From the NCBI GenBank assembly GCA_036346395.1, contig CM070604.1, positions 34,065,662 through 34,129,661 of the forward strand: a stretch of 64,000 nucleotides of DNA. The letters run 5' to 3'. Below, piece after piece: positions 53,767 to 64,000 of the stretch. Made by a program: the position numbers and the translations under genes. Origin of the DNA: Hsuehochloa calcarea (Eukaryota; Streptophyta; Magnoliopsida; Poales; Poaceae). The notes below the pieces were generated by a model. It did no database searches, was not told the origin of the DNA, and was given only the letters and a program-made list of their open reading frames with translations. Every line of letters starts with the position of its first letter. Position 1 is the stretch's first letter.

Positions 53767-56268
53767 AGAATGCCACCGGATAGGGACCTGGAGTTTATCA
53801 TCAACCTAGTTCCGAGAGCCGCACCGATTTCCAAGAGACCCTACCGTTTGCCGGTTGACGACCTAGTTGAGCTAAAGAAGCGGATCGAGGAGATGCAAGA
53901 TAAAGATTTAGTCTGACCATGTTCTTCACCCTGTGGAGCCCCAATAATCTTTATTGCAAAGAAGGATGGTACTTAGCAGATGTGTGTGGATTAATTCTCA
54001 CTCAATGAAGTCACCATCAAGAACAAGTACCCCTGCCTAGGATCAATGATCTGTTCGACCAGTTGAAGGGAGCCGGAGTATTCTCCAAGATAGATTTGAG
54101 GTCGGGATATCATCAGCTGAAGATTCATTAGGAGGATGTCCCCAAGACAGCTTTCTCAACCCGTTATGGACTGTACGAGTTCACAATCATGTCTTTTGGA
54201 TTGATCAATGCCCCTGCTTACTTTATGAACTTGATGAATATAGTATTAATGGAGTATTTGGATACATTTGTCATTGTCTTTATTGACAATATCCTAGTAT
54301 ACCCCAAGAGTGAAGAAGAGCATGAAGAGCACCTTTGCTTGGTCCTAAATAAGCTTAGAGATCATCAACTCTATGCTAAAATCAACAAGTGAGAGTTTTG
54401 GATGAAGGAAGTTATCTTCTTGGGACACATCATGTCTACAGAAGGAGTCGTCGTCAACCCTAGCAAGGTTGAGGATGTGCTCAACTGGGAATCACCCAAG
54501 TCTGTGACTTAGATCAGAAGTTTCATTGGTATGGCAGGATACTACCGACGGTTTATAGAAGGATTTTCAAGAATAGCAAAACCTCTCACCCAGTTGCTGA
54601 AAATGGTGAAGAAGTTCGCTTGGACACCAGATTGTGAGCAGAGTTTTCAAGAATTGAAGAAGCAGTTGACCACCGCACTAGTGTTGGTCTTACCTGATGT
54701 TCAAAAGGACTATAAGGTTTTCTATGATGCCTCACGACAAACTCTCAGTTGTGTCCTGATGCAAGAGAGGAAGGCCGTAGCATATGCTTCCCGTTAGTTG
54801 AAGTCTCGTGCAACAAATTACCCCACTCACAACATAGAGTTGGCTGCCGTGGTACATGCTTAAACTGACGATAAGAGTTTCAAGTATATTTTCACTCATG
54901 CTGATCTTAATAAGAGGCAAACAAGATGATTGGAGTTGATCAAACACTACAATGTGGGAATCCATTATCATCCCGGGAAAGCTAATGTAGTAGCAGGCGC
55001 TTTAAGTAGAAATGTCTACTGCAATACTCTGATGATCAAGGAAAGTCAGCCAGCACTACACGAAGAATTTTAGAAGCTCAGGCTTGAGCTGGTCGAAGAA
55101 GGTTACTTAACTGCTTTGGATGTGCAACCTACTCTACAAAGTCAGACCAGGAAAACTCAGACTGAAGATGCAGATATCAAAGAAATAAAGAGCAACATGA
55201 AGAAGGGTAAATCCCTAAGATTTTCAGAAGATGAGCAAGTAACCATATGGTTTGATAAACATATTTGTGTACCAGACCAAAAAGAGCTTAAGCAATTGGT
55301 ACTCAAGGAAGCTCATGAAACCTTGTATTCCATTCACCCTTGAAGTGTAAAGATGTATCAAGATCTCAAGGAATTTTATTGGTGGCCTAGTATGAAGCAA
55401 GAGATTGCAGAGTATGTAGCACAGTGTGATGTTTGCCAGCGATTTAAAGCTGAGCATGAGAGACCTACTAGACTCTTGCAACCTTTAAGTATGTCTGAAT
55501 GGAAATGGGAAGAAATCGGTATGAACTTTATCACCAGTCTACCGAGAACCAGAGCTGGCTATGATTCTATCTGGGTAATTGTAGATAGCCTAACAAAAGT
55601 TGCTCACTTCATTCTAGTCAAGACCACCTACTCAGGAGACAGACTTGCCGAATTGCACATGGCAAAGATAGTATGTCAGCATGGTGTACTGAAGAAGATC
55701 GTGTCAGATCAAGGATTTCAGTTCACCTCAAGATTCTGGCAGAGGCTGCATAGCATTTTGGGTACAGACTTGAATTTCAGCACAACTTACCATCCGCAGA
55801 CAGATAGCCAAACAAAGGGAGTAAATCAAATCCTAAAGGATATACTAAGAGCCTGCGCTCTGGCAAAAAAGACTAGTTGGTACCAAAGTTTGCCCTATGT
55901 AGAGTTTTCTTACAACAATAGTTATCAATCAAGCCTATAGATGTCCCCGTTTGAAGCTATTTAGGGAAGGAAATGCAGAATACCCTTGTATTGGACCGAA
56001 CATGTGATGGACAAGTACTCGAAGCAGATATCTTGAAGGAAGTTGAAGATCAAGTTCGGTTAATTAGAGAAAAACTGACGAGCGCTCAGACTAGACAGAA
56101 GAGTTATGCTGATAACCATCGTAGAGACTTTGCACCAGGAGACCATGTGTACCTGAAGGTTTCCCATCTCAAAGGAATGCGTCAATTCAGAGTAGGCGGG
56201 AAGCTTGCACCAAGATACATCGGACCTTTTCCAATTCTAGTCAGAAGAGGAAGCCACATGGGAGCGGG
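53767..56268 (+). pseudogene. R13: gypsy pol fragment (RT, RNase H, integrase)
   Basis: Starts at the first conserved RT block (MPPDRDLEFIINLVPRAAPI, then SKRPYRLPVDDLVELKK). The RT palm at 54180-54310 has FIDNILVY where FIDDILVY is expected, so one catalytic Asp is lost. Next come RNase H (ALVLVLPDVQKDYKVFYDAS, 54680-54740) and the integrase zinc finger (H...CDVCQRFKAEH, 55320-55460). In the integrase core, MNFITSLPR replaces MDFITGLPR and QTDSQTKGVNQ replaces QTDGQTERVNQ, so two of the three catalytic acids are gone (D to N, E to K); VSDQG remains. It then has GDHVYLKVSHLKG and KLAPRYIGPFPIL. Stops at about 53914, 53974, 54391, 54796, 54862 and 55937. Most of these changes fit C-to-T decay. 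Confidence 0.88.
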
Positions 56269-58792
56269 TGTAATACCCCGAAAACAAATCGAGTAATTAG
56301 AAAAGAAGATAGAGAGAGAAAAGACAATTAAAGAACTAGAATTTCCTGAAACAAAAGAGTTTTTTTGTGTTTTCTAGCCAACCTGGGCCGCGACTCAGGA
56401 GGCCCAAGAGGGGGAGCCGGCCTAGGGGGCCGGCCAAAAGGGGGGAGGGGTGGCGCCCCAAACCCTAGCCGCCCCCACTTCCCCCTCTCCTCCCCATATA
56501 CGCCACCTCCTGCCCTCTCCCTCCCTTGGCACCTCCACCTCCACCTCTCAAGATGATCCCTCCATTGCTGCCATCTCCCAAAGGATTCCCTGCTTTTGGC
56601 CAGCTGCAAGGAGGAAGAAGAAGAGGGGAAAAGAGGGGAGGAAGGAGGAGAAGAGGAGAGATTGTCTTCGTGGATTTTCTTCAGTGTCTTCCTGAGGTTC
56701 TACAAGGGTAACAATGGTTTCCCCTCACTATTTGATTCATATTAGATAAGAATTCGATTAGGTTGATTGCATCGAATTGCGCTGTTAATTGATTAGTTCT
56801 GTCCAGTATGATGTGTGGTTGATTTCGTGTTCATAGAGGCAGAATTGGAGAATCCCATCTCCTAGAGATATGTGGAATTCGTTCTTAGCTTTCTGTAGCC
56901 GCCAAGAACACCAAATTCCGATGTACAGATCAAAAGTTACGTTATGATATTTCTATATTGTCCAGAAGGGCTAACGATAATTAGCAGTTAACTTGTCTGT
57001 CCATTATGACTTAATTAGAGACCGAATCAGAAGGTTCACCCAACACGAGTTTTGTAGGTAATCTAGTAAGATTTCTAGATTGGTAAAGAACACGATTTTT
57101 AGTTGTGTCAATCAAAATTTATGGATTTTACACTACCGCTGCATTTCTGACTGATAGATTGAAGGAACAAAAACTTCACCTGGTCATTGGATTTATTAGA
57201 ATGTCGAATCAAAGGACTTTGCCAACTAGGTTATCGTATATAGTTTTGTCATGTTTCCAGATAGTCTGGAATCACTCCGTTCCGAGTTTCGTAGTAAAAG
57301 ATATGATGATTTTAGTACTGCTATCCTGAATTCCTCACGAAAATGAACTGTCAAGTTGCCTTTTGAAACATGATTAAGATAATAGCCGATTCAGGGTTTT
57401 CACACAACTAGGTTATTGTAGTAATTTTTATAACCTTTCCAGAATGATAAATAACACCCTAATCAGAGTTGTAGATTAAAAGTTATGATATGTTCTTTAC
57501 TGCTGCCTTGTTCGTCTAGACAGGAGCTGTCTTATACTTTCATCTACATGTTAGCATATTCTTTTGGTCGAATTGGTAGATCTTGCCGACTAGACTTTTG
57601 TGGATATGTTTGTTATCTTTCCATAGGATCTTAGAGCACTCCATTTCGAGTCTCAGATCATTAGTTATGATGTATTTTGTACTTGCTGTCCAGATTGTAG
57701 TCCTGTTAGAATATTGGTTTATGTGAGTAGATCGACTTTGTGATCCTTGGGTTAGGATGCCGCGATTAGATGGTTCGAGCGAGGTCCTGTTCATGTGGCT
57801 CATCATTCAAATATATTTAATTTGTGTAGGAGGGGGAAATTCGAGTGTAGCAGCTTCCGTCTTGCCTCATAACGCTTCGCAGAGCGGAAGGCAAGTACAT
57901 TGTAATTCCTTATGTTGATGAATGATGAGTGCTTGTGATCATAATGTTATTTCTATGATCCATGATTACTTTTAATATTTCATATTCCTTTCATATCCGT
58001 TAATCCATGTTGAAGAGATGATGTCTTTCATTATTAATGTTTCATTCCATTCATTCATTTGTTCATGTTTCTTCCACGGGAGTGGAAAATGAAGACCCAT
58101 AAATTCCAGTATGGGCCTGTAAGACCCACCATTCTAATGTGGTCAGATTTGGACACCCGTATGAAACGTTCTTCATACGGGACTTGGATCCCCGTATTTT
58201 GTTAAATGCGGGCTTAAGTGAACACTGACGGGTGTGTCACTAGCAATACCGGTATATGCATGAGTGCAGTCCTTTCATTTCATTAAATCAATTCATTCCA
58301 TTCATTCATATATTTATTCGGTGTTATGTTCATATTCTTTAATGATGTTGTCTTGTTCATATGTGTTGTATGTCCAGTACTTGCTGAGTCTCGGACTCAT
58401 TCTTGCTTTGTTTGTTTATTTTAGGTGATCGTTGATGATGGCTCTTTTGGGAGGGAGTAGACACTCACTATTTATTCATTTCACCATACTCTTATTTCAA
58501 TTATAAGGCTTGGTTATGTCTTTTATTCGTTAAGTGATGAACTGTAATAAATAAAGTTAGATGCGGTTGGTACCTTCCTCTATGTCATGGATGATTAATT
58601 CTACTTGAGAACCTTTGTCACCCTTTCCTTTTACATACTTATATGGATTCATACTATATTCTTGTTATTGTTCTGTTAAGTTTTGATCTCTTCATGTCAT
58701 TAGATGATATGTTGTTTAAACTTTTTCGCTTTATGGTTGTCTGTTAGATTATTTAGGTGACATCTTGGCTTCCGAATAGATAGAGCGTTGCA
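56269..58792 (+). mobile_element. R14: solo LTR of the LARD-type family (2524 bp)
   Basis: Starts TGTAATACCCCGAAAAC and ends GATAGAGCGTTGCA, with exact TSD GCGGG (56264-56268 and 58793-58797). It is inserted in the R13 integrase tail, on the + strand. The first 300 bp are GC-rich (GGCCCAAG, CCGGCC) with low-complexity open frames. The hairpin segment is at 58075-58245. Confidence 0.9.
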
Positions 58793-58883
58793 GCGGGAAT
58801 AGGACCTGAAGGCCGAGTTTTCGTACCTATTCTATAGTCAACCCGAATCTCGGGGTCAAGATTCCGTTTAAGTGAGGTAGGTT
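58793..58883 (+). other. R13 pol end and PPT
   Basis: AACCCGAATCTCGGGGTCAA with GATTCCGTTTAAGTGAGGTA is the usual gypsy end-of-pol and PPT context. It follows the integrase fragment after R14 is removed, with a deletion of the last part of pol. Confidence 0.7.
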
Positions 58884-59475
58884 TGTAACATCCTAATTTT
58901 CAAGAGTTTTTTAAGTTTTTTTTTAAAAAAGAACTATTTGGTTTTGATGAATCGCTAAAGCTTAACTTGCAATTTTAGAAATTAAAAACGATTTAAATGA
59001 CTAAATCAAACTTCAACTAATTCAAAATCTGGTTTGCTTTGAGTTTGTTGGAGTTCTCTGGTATTTTAAAATCCCCTTTCTCTGTCGTTTTGAATTCCCG
59101 TCGGCACATTCCTATCACTACCCTCTTGGTGTCGACCACCTTCTTGGTGTCAACTACCCTCTTGGTGTCGACCACCTTCTTGGTGTCAACTACCCTCTCG
59201 GTGTCGAATAACCTCTCGGTCTCAACCAACCTTGTGGTCTCGATCAACCTTTTGGTTTCGACCAGACTTGTGGTCTCGACCAGCGTCTTGGCTTTGACCA
59301 TCCTCTTGGTTTCGACCGCCTCTCGATTTCGACCAGCCTTGTGGTCTAGACCAGCCTATTGGCTTTGACCAACCTCTTGGTTTCGACCGCCTCTCGATTT
59401 CGACCAGCCTCTTGGTTTTGACTATCCTCTTGGTTTCGACCACCTCTTGGTTTCAACCAGCCTCTTGGTTTGATT
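58884..59475 (+). repeat. R13 3' LTR, 5' part, with minisatellite
   Basis: Starts TGTAACATCCTAATTTTC. 59118-59470 is a tandem array of about 18-bp units of the type CTCTTGGTTTCGACCAGC, about 19 copies, drifting from GTGTCGACCAC to TTTCGACCAG. The LTR is interrupted at 59476 by R15 and continues off-window. The open frames across the array (VVDTKR repeats) are an effect of the repeat. Confidence 0.8.
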
Positions 59476-61638
59476 TGTAATACCCCGGAATCGAATTGGT
59501 AAATAGAAAAGAAGCCGAGGAGGGAAAAGACAAATACAAAATTGGAATTTCCAATTTCGATGGTGGGTTTCTGCTTTTATTTGCCAACCTGGGCTGCGAG
59601 CTGCGACCCAGAAGGCCCAAGAGGGAAGGGGGGTGCCGGCCAAAGGGGGGGCACCTCCCCCCAACCCTAGCTGCCCACTCCCCCTCTCCCCACCTCCAAG
59701 CCGCCGGCCTCCCTCCCCATCTGGCGCCTCCCCTGCTGCCGCCCCTCCTTGGTGGTGGTGCTCCTCCTCCCCCGACGTCGAGCACTCCTGCCGATCTCTC
59801 CTGTTGCTGTCCCCGGGCGGCGGTTCTCGCGTACGGTGGCCGGCCAAGAGAAGGAGGAAGAGAGGAGAAGGGGCATCGCCGTCACCAAGAGCTTGTTCAT
59901 CACTTCCCTGGGATCATCAAGGGTAACAATCGTCGTTCTTGGTCGTTTGACAATTTGGTAGATGCGAATTAGAATAAATTTGATTGGATCGAAATCCGTC
60001 CCTAGTAGATCTGTTGTGTCCAGAATGTTGCGTACCTAGTTTCTGCATCTTAGAAGCCGATATGGAGGTTCCCACCTCCTAGAGAATTGTAGCCACGGTT
60101 CTTAGCTTTCCATAGCCACCAAGATCACCAGATTCCGATCCACGGTTCAAAAGTTATGACAGATTCTTTCCAGCTGTCCTGAGAAACCTAACGAGAATTG
60201 TCAGTAAAGTTGTTTAATGAAATATGATTTGGTTAGGATCAGATTCATATTTATCATCCAAAATGATTTCTGTAGATAATTTTATCATCTTTCCATATTA
60301 ATAAAGAACACTCTAATTGGATTTATAGATTAATAGTTATGTTATGTTCTTCGCTGCTGTTCTGTTCGTCTAGATAGTTTTCTGTTAGGCACTTTTGTTT
60401 AGTAAATTATTTTGGCAGAATTAGGAACTCTTGTCAACTATAATTTTGTAGGTTTGCTCGTTAAGTTTTGTTGGGCACTGGACTCATCTCGTTCCGAGTC
60501 CCAGATCTATTGATATGAATTTTTCCGTGCCGCTATCCAGTGTCGTTTCAGGTGGCTGATTTGTCTAATTTCAGATTTGGGATTATTCGTTCTATTGGAT
60601 AGTCAGGGAGTAATTGTAGGTCATCGGTAGTTTTGTCCAGTATCATGTTGTTCTTATTTCGAGTACATAATTGTATAGACGGCGAGTGTAGGAGCACATT
60701 CGTTTCCTCCTAGCACGTCACATCACGGAAGTCAAGTACAATGTGTTATTATATATTGATTTTGGTTGAATGATTGTTGATGTACTATTAATCTTGTGGT
60801 CCATGTTCATATTCCATGTTTTATATTCCGTTCTTAATTGGTAATACATGTGGAAGAAAGTGGTGACGTTCATTGCATATGTTTTATTCCTTTCATGCGT
60901 TATTCATGTTCCATCCACGGGAGTGGATTTGTAAAGATCCATCAACTCTAGTATGGGCACGTAAGACCCACCATTCCAATGTGGGCAATTTCGGACACCC
61001 GTATGAAACGTTCTTCATACGGTAATTAGATCCCCGGACTTTGTTAAATATGGGCTTAGGTGAACACCGACGGGTGTGTCACTCGCTATACTGGTATGAG
61101 CATGTGTGCAGTCCATTCGTTTCAATGCATCCATTCATTCCATACATACGCATAAGTTTCCAGAGATAAGTTCATAATTCGTGTTGTGTTTGACTTGTTC
61201 ATCATATTGTATGAACAATTGTTTACTGTACTTGCTGAGTCTCTGGCTCATTCTTGTTTGTTTATTTATTTAGGTGATGGTTGATGATGGCTATGTTGGG
61301 TGGGAGTAGACAAGCACTTTTCACTCAGTTCACCATATTTTATCTTCAATAATAAGTTTCGATTATGTCTTCCATTCGTTAATTGAGGAACTGTAATAAA
61401 TAAAGTTAATATTGGTTGATATTTCTCTCCATGTTATGTTTATTTAAATGCTGCTAGTGGACTTTAATCACGCCCTGATTATACTCAGATGAACTTACTC
61501 TTTTGTCCTGCTTTGGTTCTAATGTATGATGATCCCTTTCTGCCATTATATGAGTTACTGTTTAAAATACATCTTAAGCATAGTTGTATGTTAGTTTTTG
61601 TAGTGGCATCTTGGCTTCCGAATAGCCAGGGGATTACA
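59476..61638 (+). repeat. R15 5' LTR (2163 bp)
   Basis: GC-rich for its first ~450 bp, with multi-frame low-complexity open frames, then AT-rich. The hairpin segment is at 60920-61095, ending near CACTCGCTATACTGGTATG. The last bases, CATCTTGGCTTCCGAATAG, match the R14 end. Confidence 0.9.
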
Positions 61639-61640
61639 GT

Positions 61641-61652
61641 TGGTATCAGAGC
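61641..61652 (+). other. R15 primer-binding site and leader palindrome
   Basis: TGGTATCAGAGC, an exact Met-tRNA-type PBS, two bases after the LTR. The palindrome CTGTGCACAG follows at 61694-61703. Confidence 0.9.
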
Positions 61653-62897
61653 GGGCTTTAGATCCGTGGCAAATAAAGTATTAAAATGACACACTGTGCA
61701 CAGTAGGTGGTGTTTGGGAAATCCATTGCATCCGCATTTCTAGTGATGTGATTCATTATGTTGTACTGTATCGAATTGTTTCTATAATATCATATTGTTG
61801 TTAATCTATGATCTACTATATCTATGAATGTACTCTATGATTACTATGAGATGACCTTATATTCATAATTGATTATCTTGGCTATGCGTATTGGTAGCGG
61901 ACGTTGAGAAATTGAGTTCGTGGTTGTTGTCCTGGATTTTGTCAGGCTACACCACTGTTCGTAGTACGAAAATAGAGAATTTCTTACTCCTGTTCCATAG
62001 TTATGTGTTGAGCATGTTCTAGTTTTCTGGTTGTAGTTTCTTGCAGTTCATGAATTTCTTTTGAAGGGGGGGGGGGTTATAATGAAGTGGGCAAGCTCTA
62101 GTAGGTCGCTGATCGTTCTTTGAAACAATTATTGTTCTTTCGATTATTGTGATATTTCTGCTCCACGTGAGCGTAGTTAAATTACAATATTGATCTTTTC
62201 ACGGAAGTTCTTTTTTACCCGTGTTGAAAAATTTAACTCATTTGTTCGCTTGGAATTTTGGGCATTGGAAGATTTCTTTTGCAAGTTCTTTATTAAGTGT
62301 GCATTGACCTTGTATATTTCTTTTGGGTTAACTGGAGGGTTGAAGTTTTATACCTTTCTTATAAGAAGGAGAATGTTAAAACCCTTTAGTGATGTGTTGT
62401 CATACTTTATCTAAAAGGTTCTATTTACAAGTATTATTTGGTATGGTAGGATTTATTAGGTTGGGATAATATCTCGGTGCAAACCAATGACTCTTAGATA
62501 ATGTCTTCAAAAGTGAAGTTAATTTTGCCTTGATAAATATTAACCTAAAATATGTCTTCTATTTGGATACCTGAAGAATTTATACAAATGCTAGATTCAC
62601 CTGATTTTGCCATGCTGAATTGTTGTTATAGGTATGAAGTAATCAATGAGGGTGGTTGTAATGACTTCCAAAACCTCATATTATAAATATTCCTTTGCTG
62701 AAGTTTAAAGTTATTTTATTCCAATTTCTGAACAAAGGTAGGACCATGAATGCTTCTATGATTAGATAATCATCGGTTGTTAGTATTAATGGTTAGAGTG
62801 CTATGAGTGCATGCTATACTAGCGTTGAGCATTAGTAAGGGTAAATGTGCGAAATCTAATAAGTGATTTAATCTGGTGTTTTTAACGGGTTTGTCTT

Positions 62898-63146
62898 TGT
62901 AATACCCCGGCCTGCTCATAACGTGGCCCATGTGGCTCATGAGGAGTTGTGTGGTGGGATTAGTCCCACATTGCTTGTCTCAAGTGAGTTGTAGTAGTAT
63001 ATAATGCCTGTTGGATCCAAACGTAGCACCTCCGGGTTAACCCTTTTACACGAAGCGAGGACGAAAGTGTAAGTGAGGTGCTATGTGTGGCGGGTCCGCC
63101 CCACGGTGGGCTGGGCATTGAGCCGATTTTGGGTCAGGGTGTTACA
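62898..63146 (+). repeat. R16 5' LTR (249 bp)
   Basis: TGTAATACCCCGGCCTGC...CAGGGTGTTACA, with inverted ends TGTAA/TTACA. It includes GTATATAATGCC near 62997 as a TATA-like site and the word TTAGTCCCACATTGC common in plant repeats. It is about one tenth the length of the related LARD LTRs. Confidence 0.9.
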
Positions 63147-63406
63147 GATGGTATCAGAGCGGGCTTTAGGTCCGTGGTGAATAGATTAACAACTTAGGCA
63201 AACTAAAATTGTTAAAATTTGTTTTAGTATTAGTAAATCAACTAAAATTTGCTAATGGTTAACTAACCTAAAATTTGACACACTAGTGCATGATGAGGTT
63301 AGAGAGAGGTGCGAATATAGTTTTACGCTTGTTATGTTGTTCATTGATGGATGATTTTATTTTGACCTTTGAGCTCATTGTGTATTGTTGATTGTGGTTG
63401 ATAGCT

Positions 63407-64000
63407 ATGCCGAGGGGTAGAGGACGTGGTCGTGGTGGCGCTGATCGTGGAGGTCGGGGCGCGGGCGAGGTTCCGTGGAGCCACCTCCTGTGAGAGTGTA
63501 TGAGTCGATGGTCGAGGGGTTCTTTGTTGACCCGCCTCGGTTGGGGCCCAAGATGAGACCCCGCTTTCTTTGAGAGAGTTGGTGGGAGAGATCCGTGCTC
63601 TTCGTCAACAGCGCCGGCACCCTATTCTTCGCGGCATCTGTTGTTGCTCTGTCGCACATCCACCGGTTCTGAGGCGCGATGTCACTTCGAGTGGATGGGG
63701 TTGAGGTTGGATCCGTTTGACTGGTCGGGCACACCGGTCGAGCGTGGATGGTTGCGCTACATGGAGAGGCGCTTTGGAGCTTTAGAGATGTCTTCACCTC
63801 GGAGGGTCCGTTTTGTAGCCTTTCATTTGAAAGGGCAGCGGATATTTGGTGGGAGGGCGTGTTGTCTTGAGGACCGCCACTCAAGGGCCATCACTTGGGA
63901 GGACTTTGTTGATCGCCAAGGGAAGTTCTACCCCTATTATTTTGTTGAGAAGATGGAGGTTGCCTTGACGACCTTTGCTCGGGGAAGAGGTCTATTCTTG
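63407..64000 (+). pseudogene. R16 gypsy gag, 5' part, frameshifted
   Basis: Starts MPRGRGRGRGGADRGGRG, an Arg/Gly-rich head like the R7 gag. A frameshift near 63465 follows. Later blocks DPFDWSGTP, GWLRYMERRFGALEM, VRFVAFHLKGQ, ITWEDFVDR and KFYPYYFVEKMEV match the capsid part of the R7 gag in order. Frame changes near 63840 and 63870 break it. It runs off the window end. Confidence 0.85.

Larger units (their letters stand above)
59476..62897 (+). mobile_element. R15: 5' part of a LARD-type retrotransposon
   Basis: 5' LTR 59476-61638 (TGTAATACCCCGGAATC...GGGGATTACA, 2163 bp), PBS TGGTATCAGAGC at 61641-61652, and non-coding interior 61639-62897, interrupted by R16. The interior near 61885-61965 matches the R12 interior near 47090-47150 on the opposite strand, so R12 and R15 are the same family. 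No gag or pol motif. A G10 homopolymer lies at about 62067-62076. The right end and the second TGATT TSD copy (first at 59471-59475) are off-window. Confidence 0.88.
62898..64000 (+). mobile_element. R16: 5' end of a short-LTR gypsy retrotransposon
   Basis: LTR 62898-63146, PBS TGGTATCAGAGC at 63149-63160, and a gag start. It is inserted in the R15 interior; the left flank GTCTT (62893-62897) should recur off-window. Its leader, gag and LTR ends resemble R7 and the LARD family. Confidence 0.88.

Noticed and set aside
59017..59301. Repetitive open frame with VVDTK/LVET units
   Set aside because: The 18-bp period is a multiple of three, so the minisatellite reads through in frame; not a protein gene.
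62067..62076. G10 run as a quadruplex or PPT
   Set aside because: A single homopolymer in a non-coding interior, not next to an LTR; may be a sequencing artefact.

Overview
The window is repeat-rich plant DNA, most probably from a grass (Poaceae): nested LTR retrotransposons of grass type surround one GC-rich-first-exon nuclear gene. I found no bacterial, organellar, rRNA, tRNA or CRISPR features. Elements are numbered R1-R16 in approximate window order. Their limits rest on terminal TG...CA ends, primer-binding sites (PBS), polypurine tracts (PPT) and target-site duplications (TSD) read directly from the sequence.

Layout. 1-4504: R1, a decayed Ty1-copia element (+), 5' end off-window. 4505-8993: R2, a second copia element (-), apparently the host of the R1 insertion. 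8994-9769: a degraded foldback DNA element and intronic or 3' sequence. 9770-11631: five clean exons (-) of a chloroplast trigger-factor (TIG-type) gene whose 3' exons are not in view, the only host gene seen. 11795-13301 and 25183-25423: the two halves of R3, a chromodomain Ty3-gypsy element (-), split by the solo LTR R4 (TSD TCCCC). R4 is itself split by the complete Sirevirus-like copia element R5 (14984-24670, TSD CGGGG).

25424-40747: R6, a long gypsy LTR cut by R7 (27479-35465, gag-bearing gypsy, TSD CATAG) and R9 (35492-40120, solo LTR of the R7 family). R7 carries solo LTR R8 (TSD CATTT) and R9 carries solo LTR R10 (TSD GCAGG). 40748-53766: R11, a gypsy element with most of its interior deleted; its 5' LTR is split by R12 (41711-49558, TSD CTTCT), a complete non-coding LARD-type element with 2.15-kb LTRs. 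53767-59475: R13, a gypsy pol fragment plus 3' LTR, split by solo LTR R14 (TSD GCGGG). 59476-62897: R15, the 5' part of another LARD-type element (+). 62898-64000: R16, the 5' LTR and gag of another gypsy element (+).

How the parts relate. R4, R10, R12, R14 and R15 share one LARD-type LTR design; R7 and R9 form a diverged, gag-coding family. The two families share an unusual LTR segment. It holds short hairpins whose stems change in a compensatory way while loops, and one bulge, stay fixed. R7, R12, R15 and R16 also share a leader just inside the PBS with a short palindrome resembling a retroviral dimer-initiation site. The LARD family may therefore be mobilised by R7/R16-type elements. That link is inference; the structures are visible in the sequence.

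Most retroelement reading frames are broken by stops and frameshifts. Differences between the two LTRs of R5 and of R12 cluster at CAG/CTG and CG sites, so part of the apparent decay may be consensus error in the assembly.
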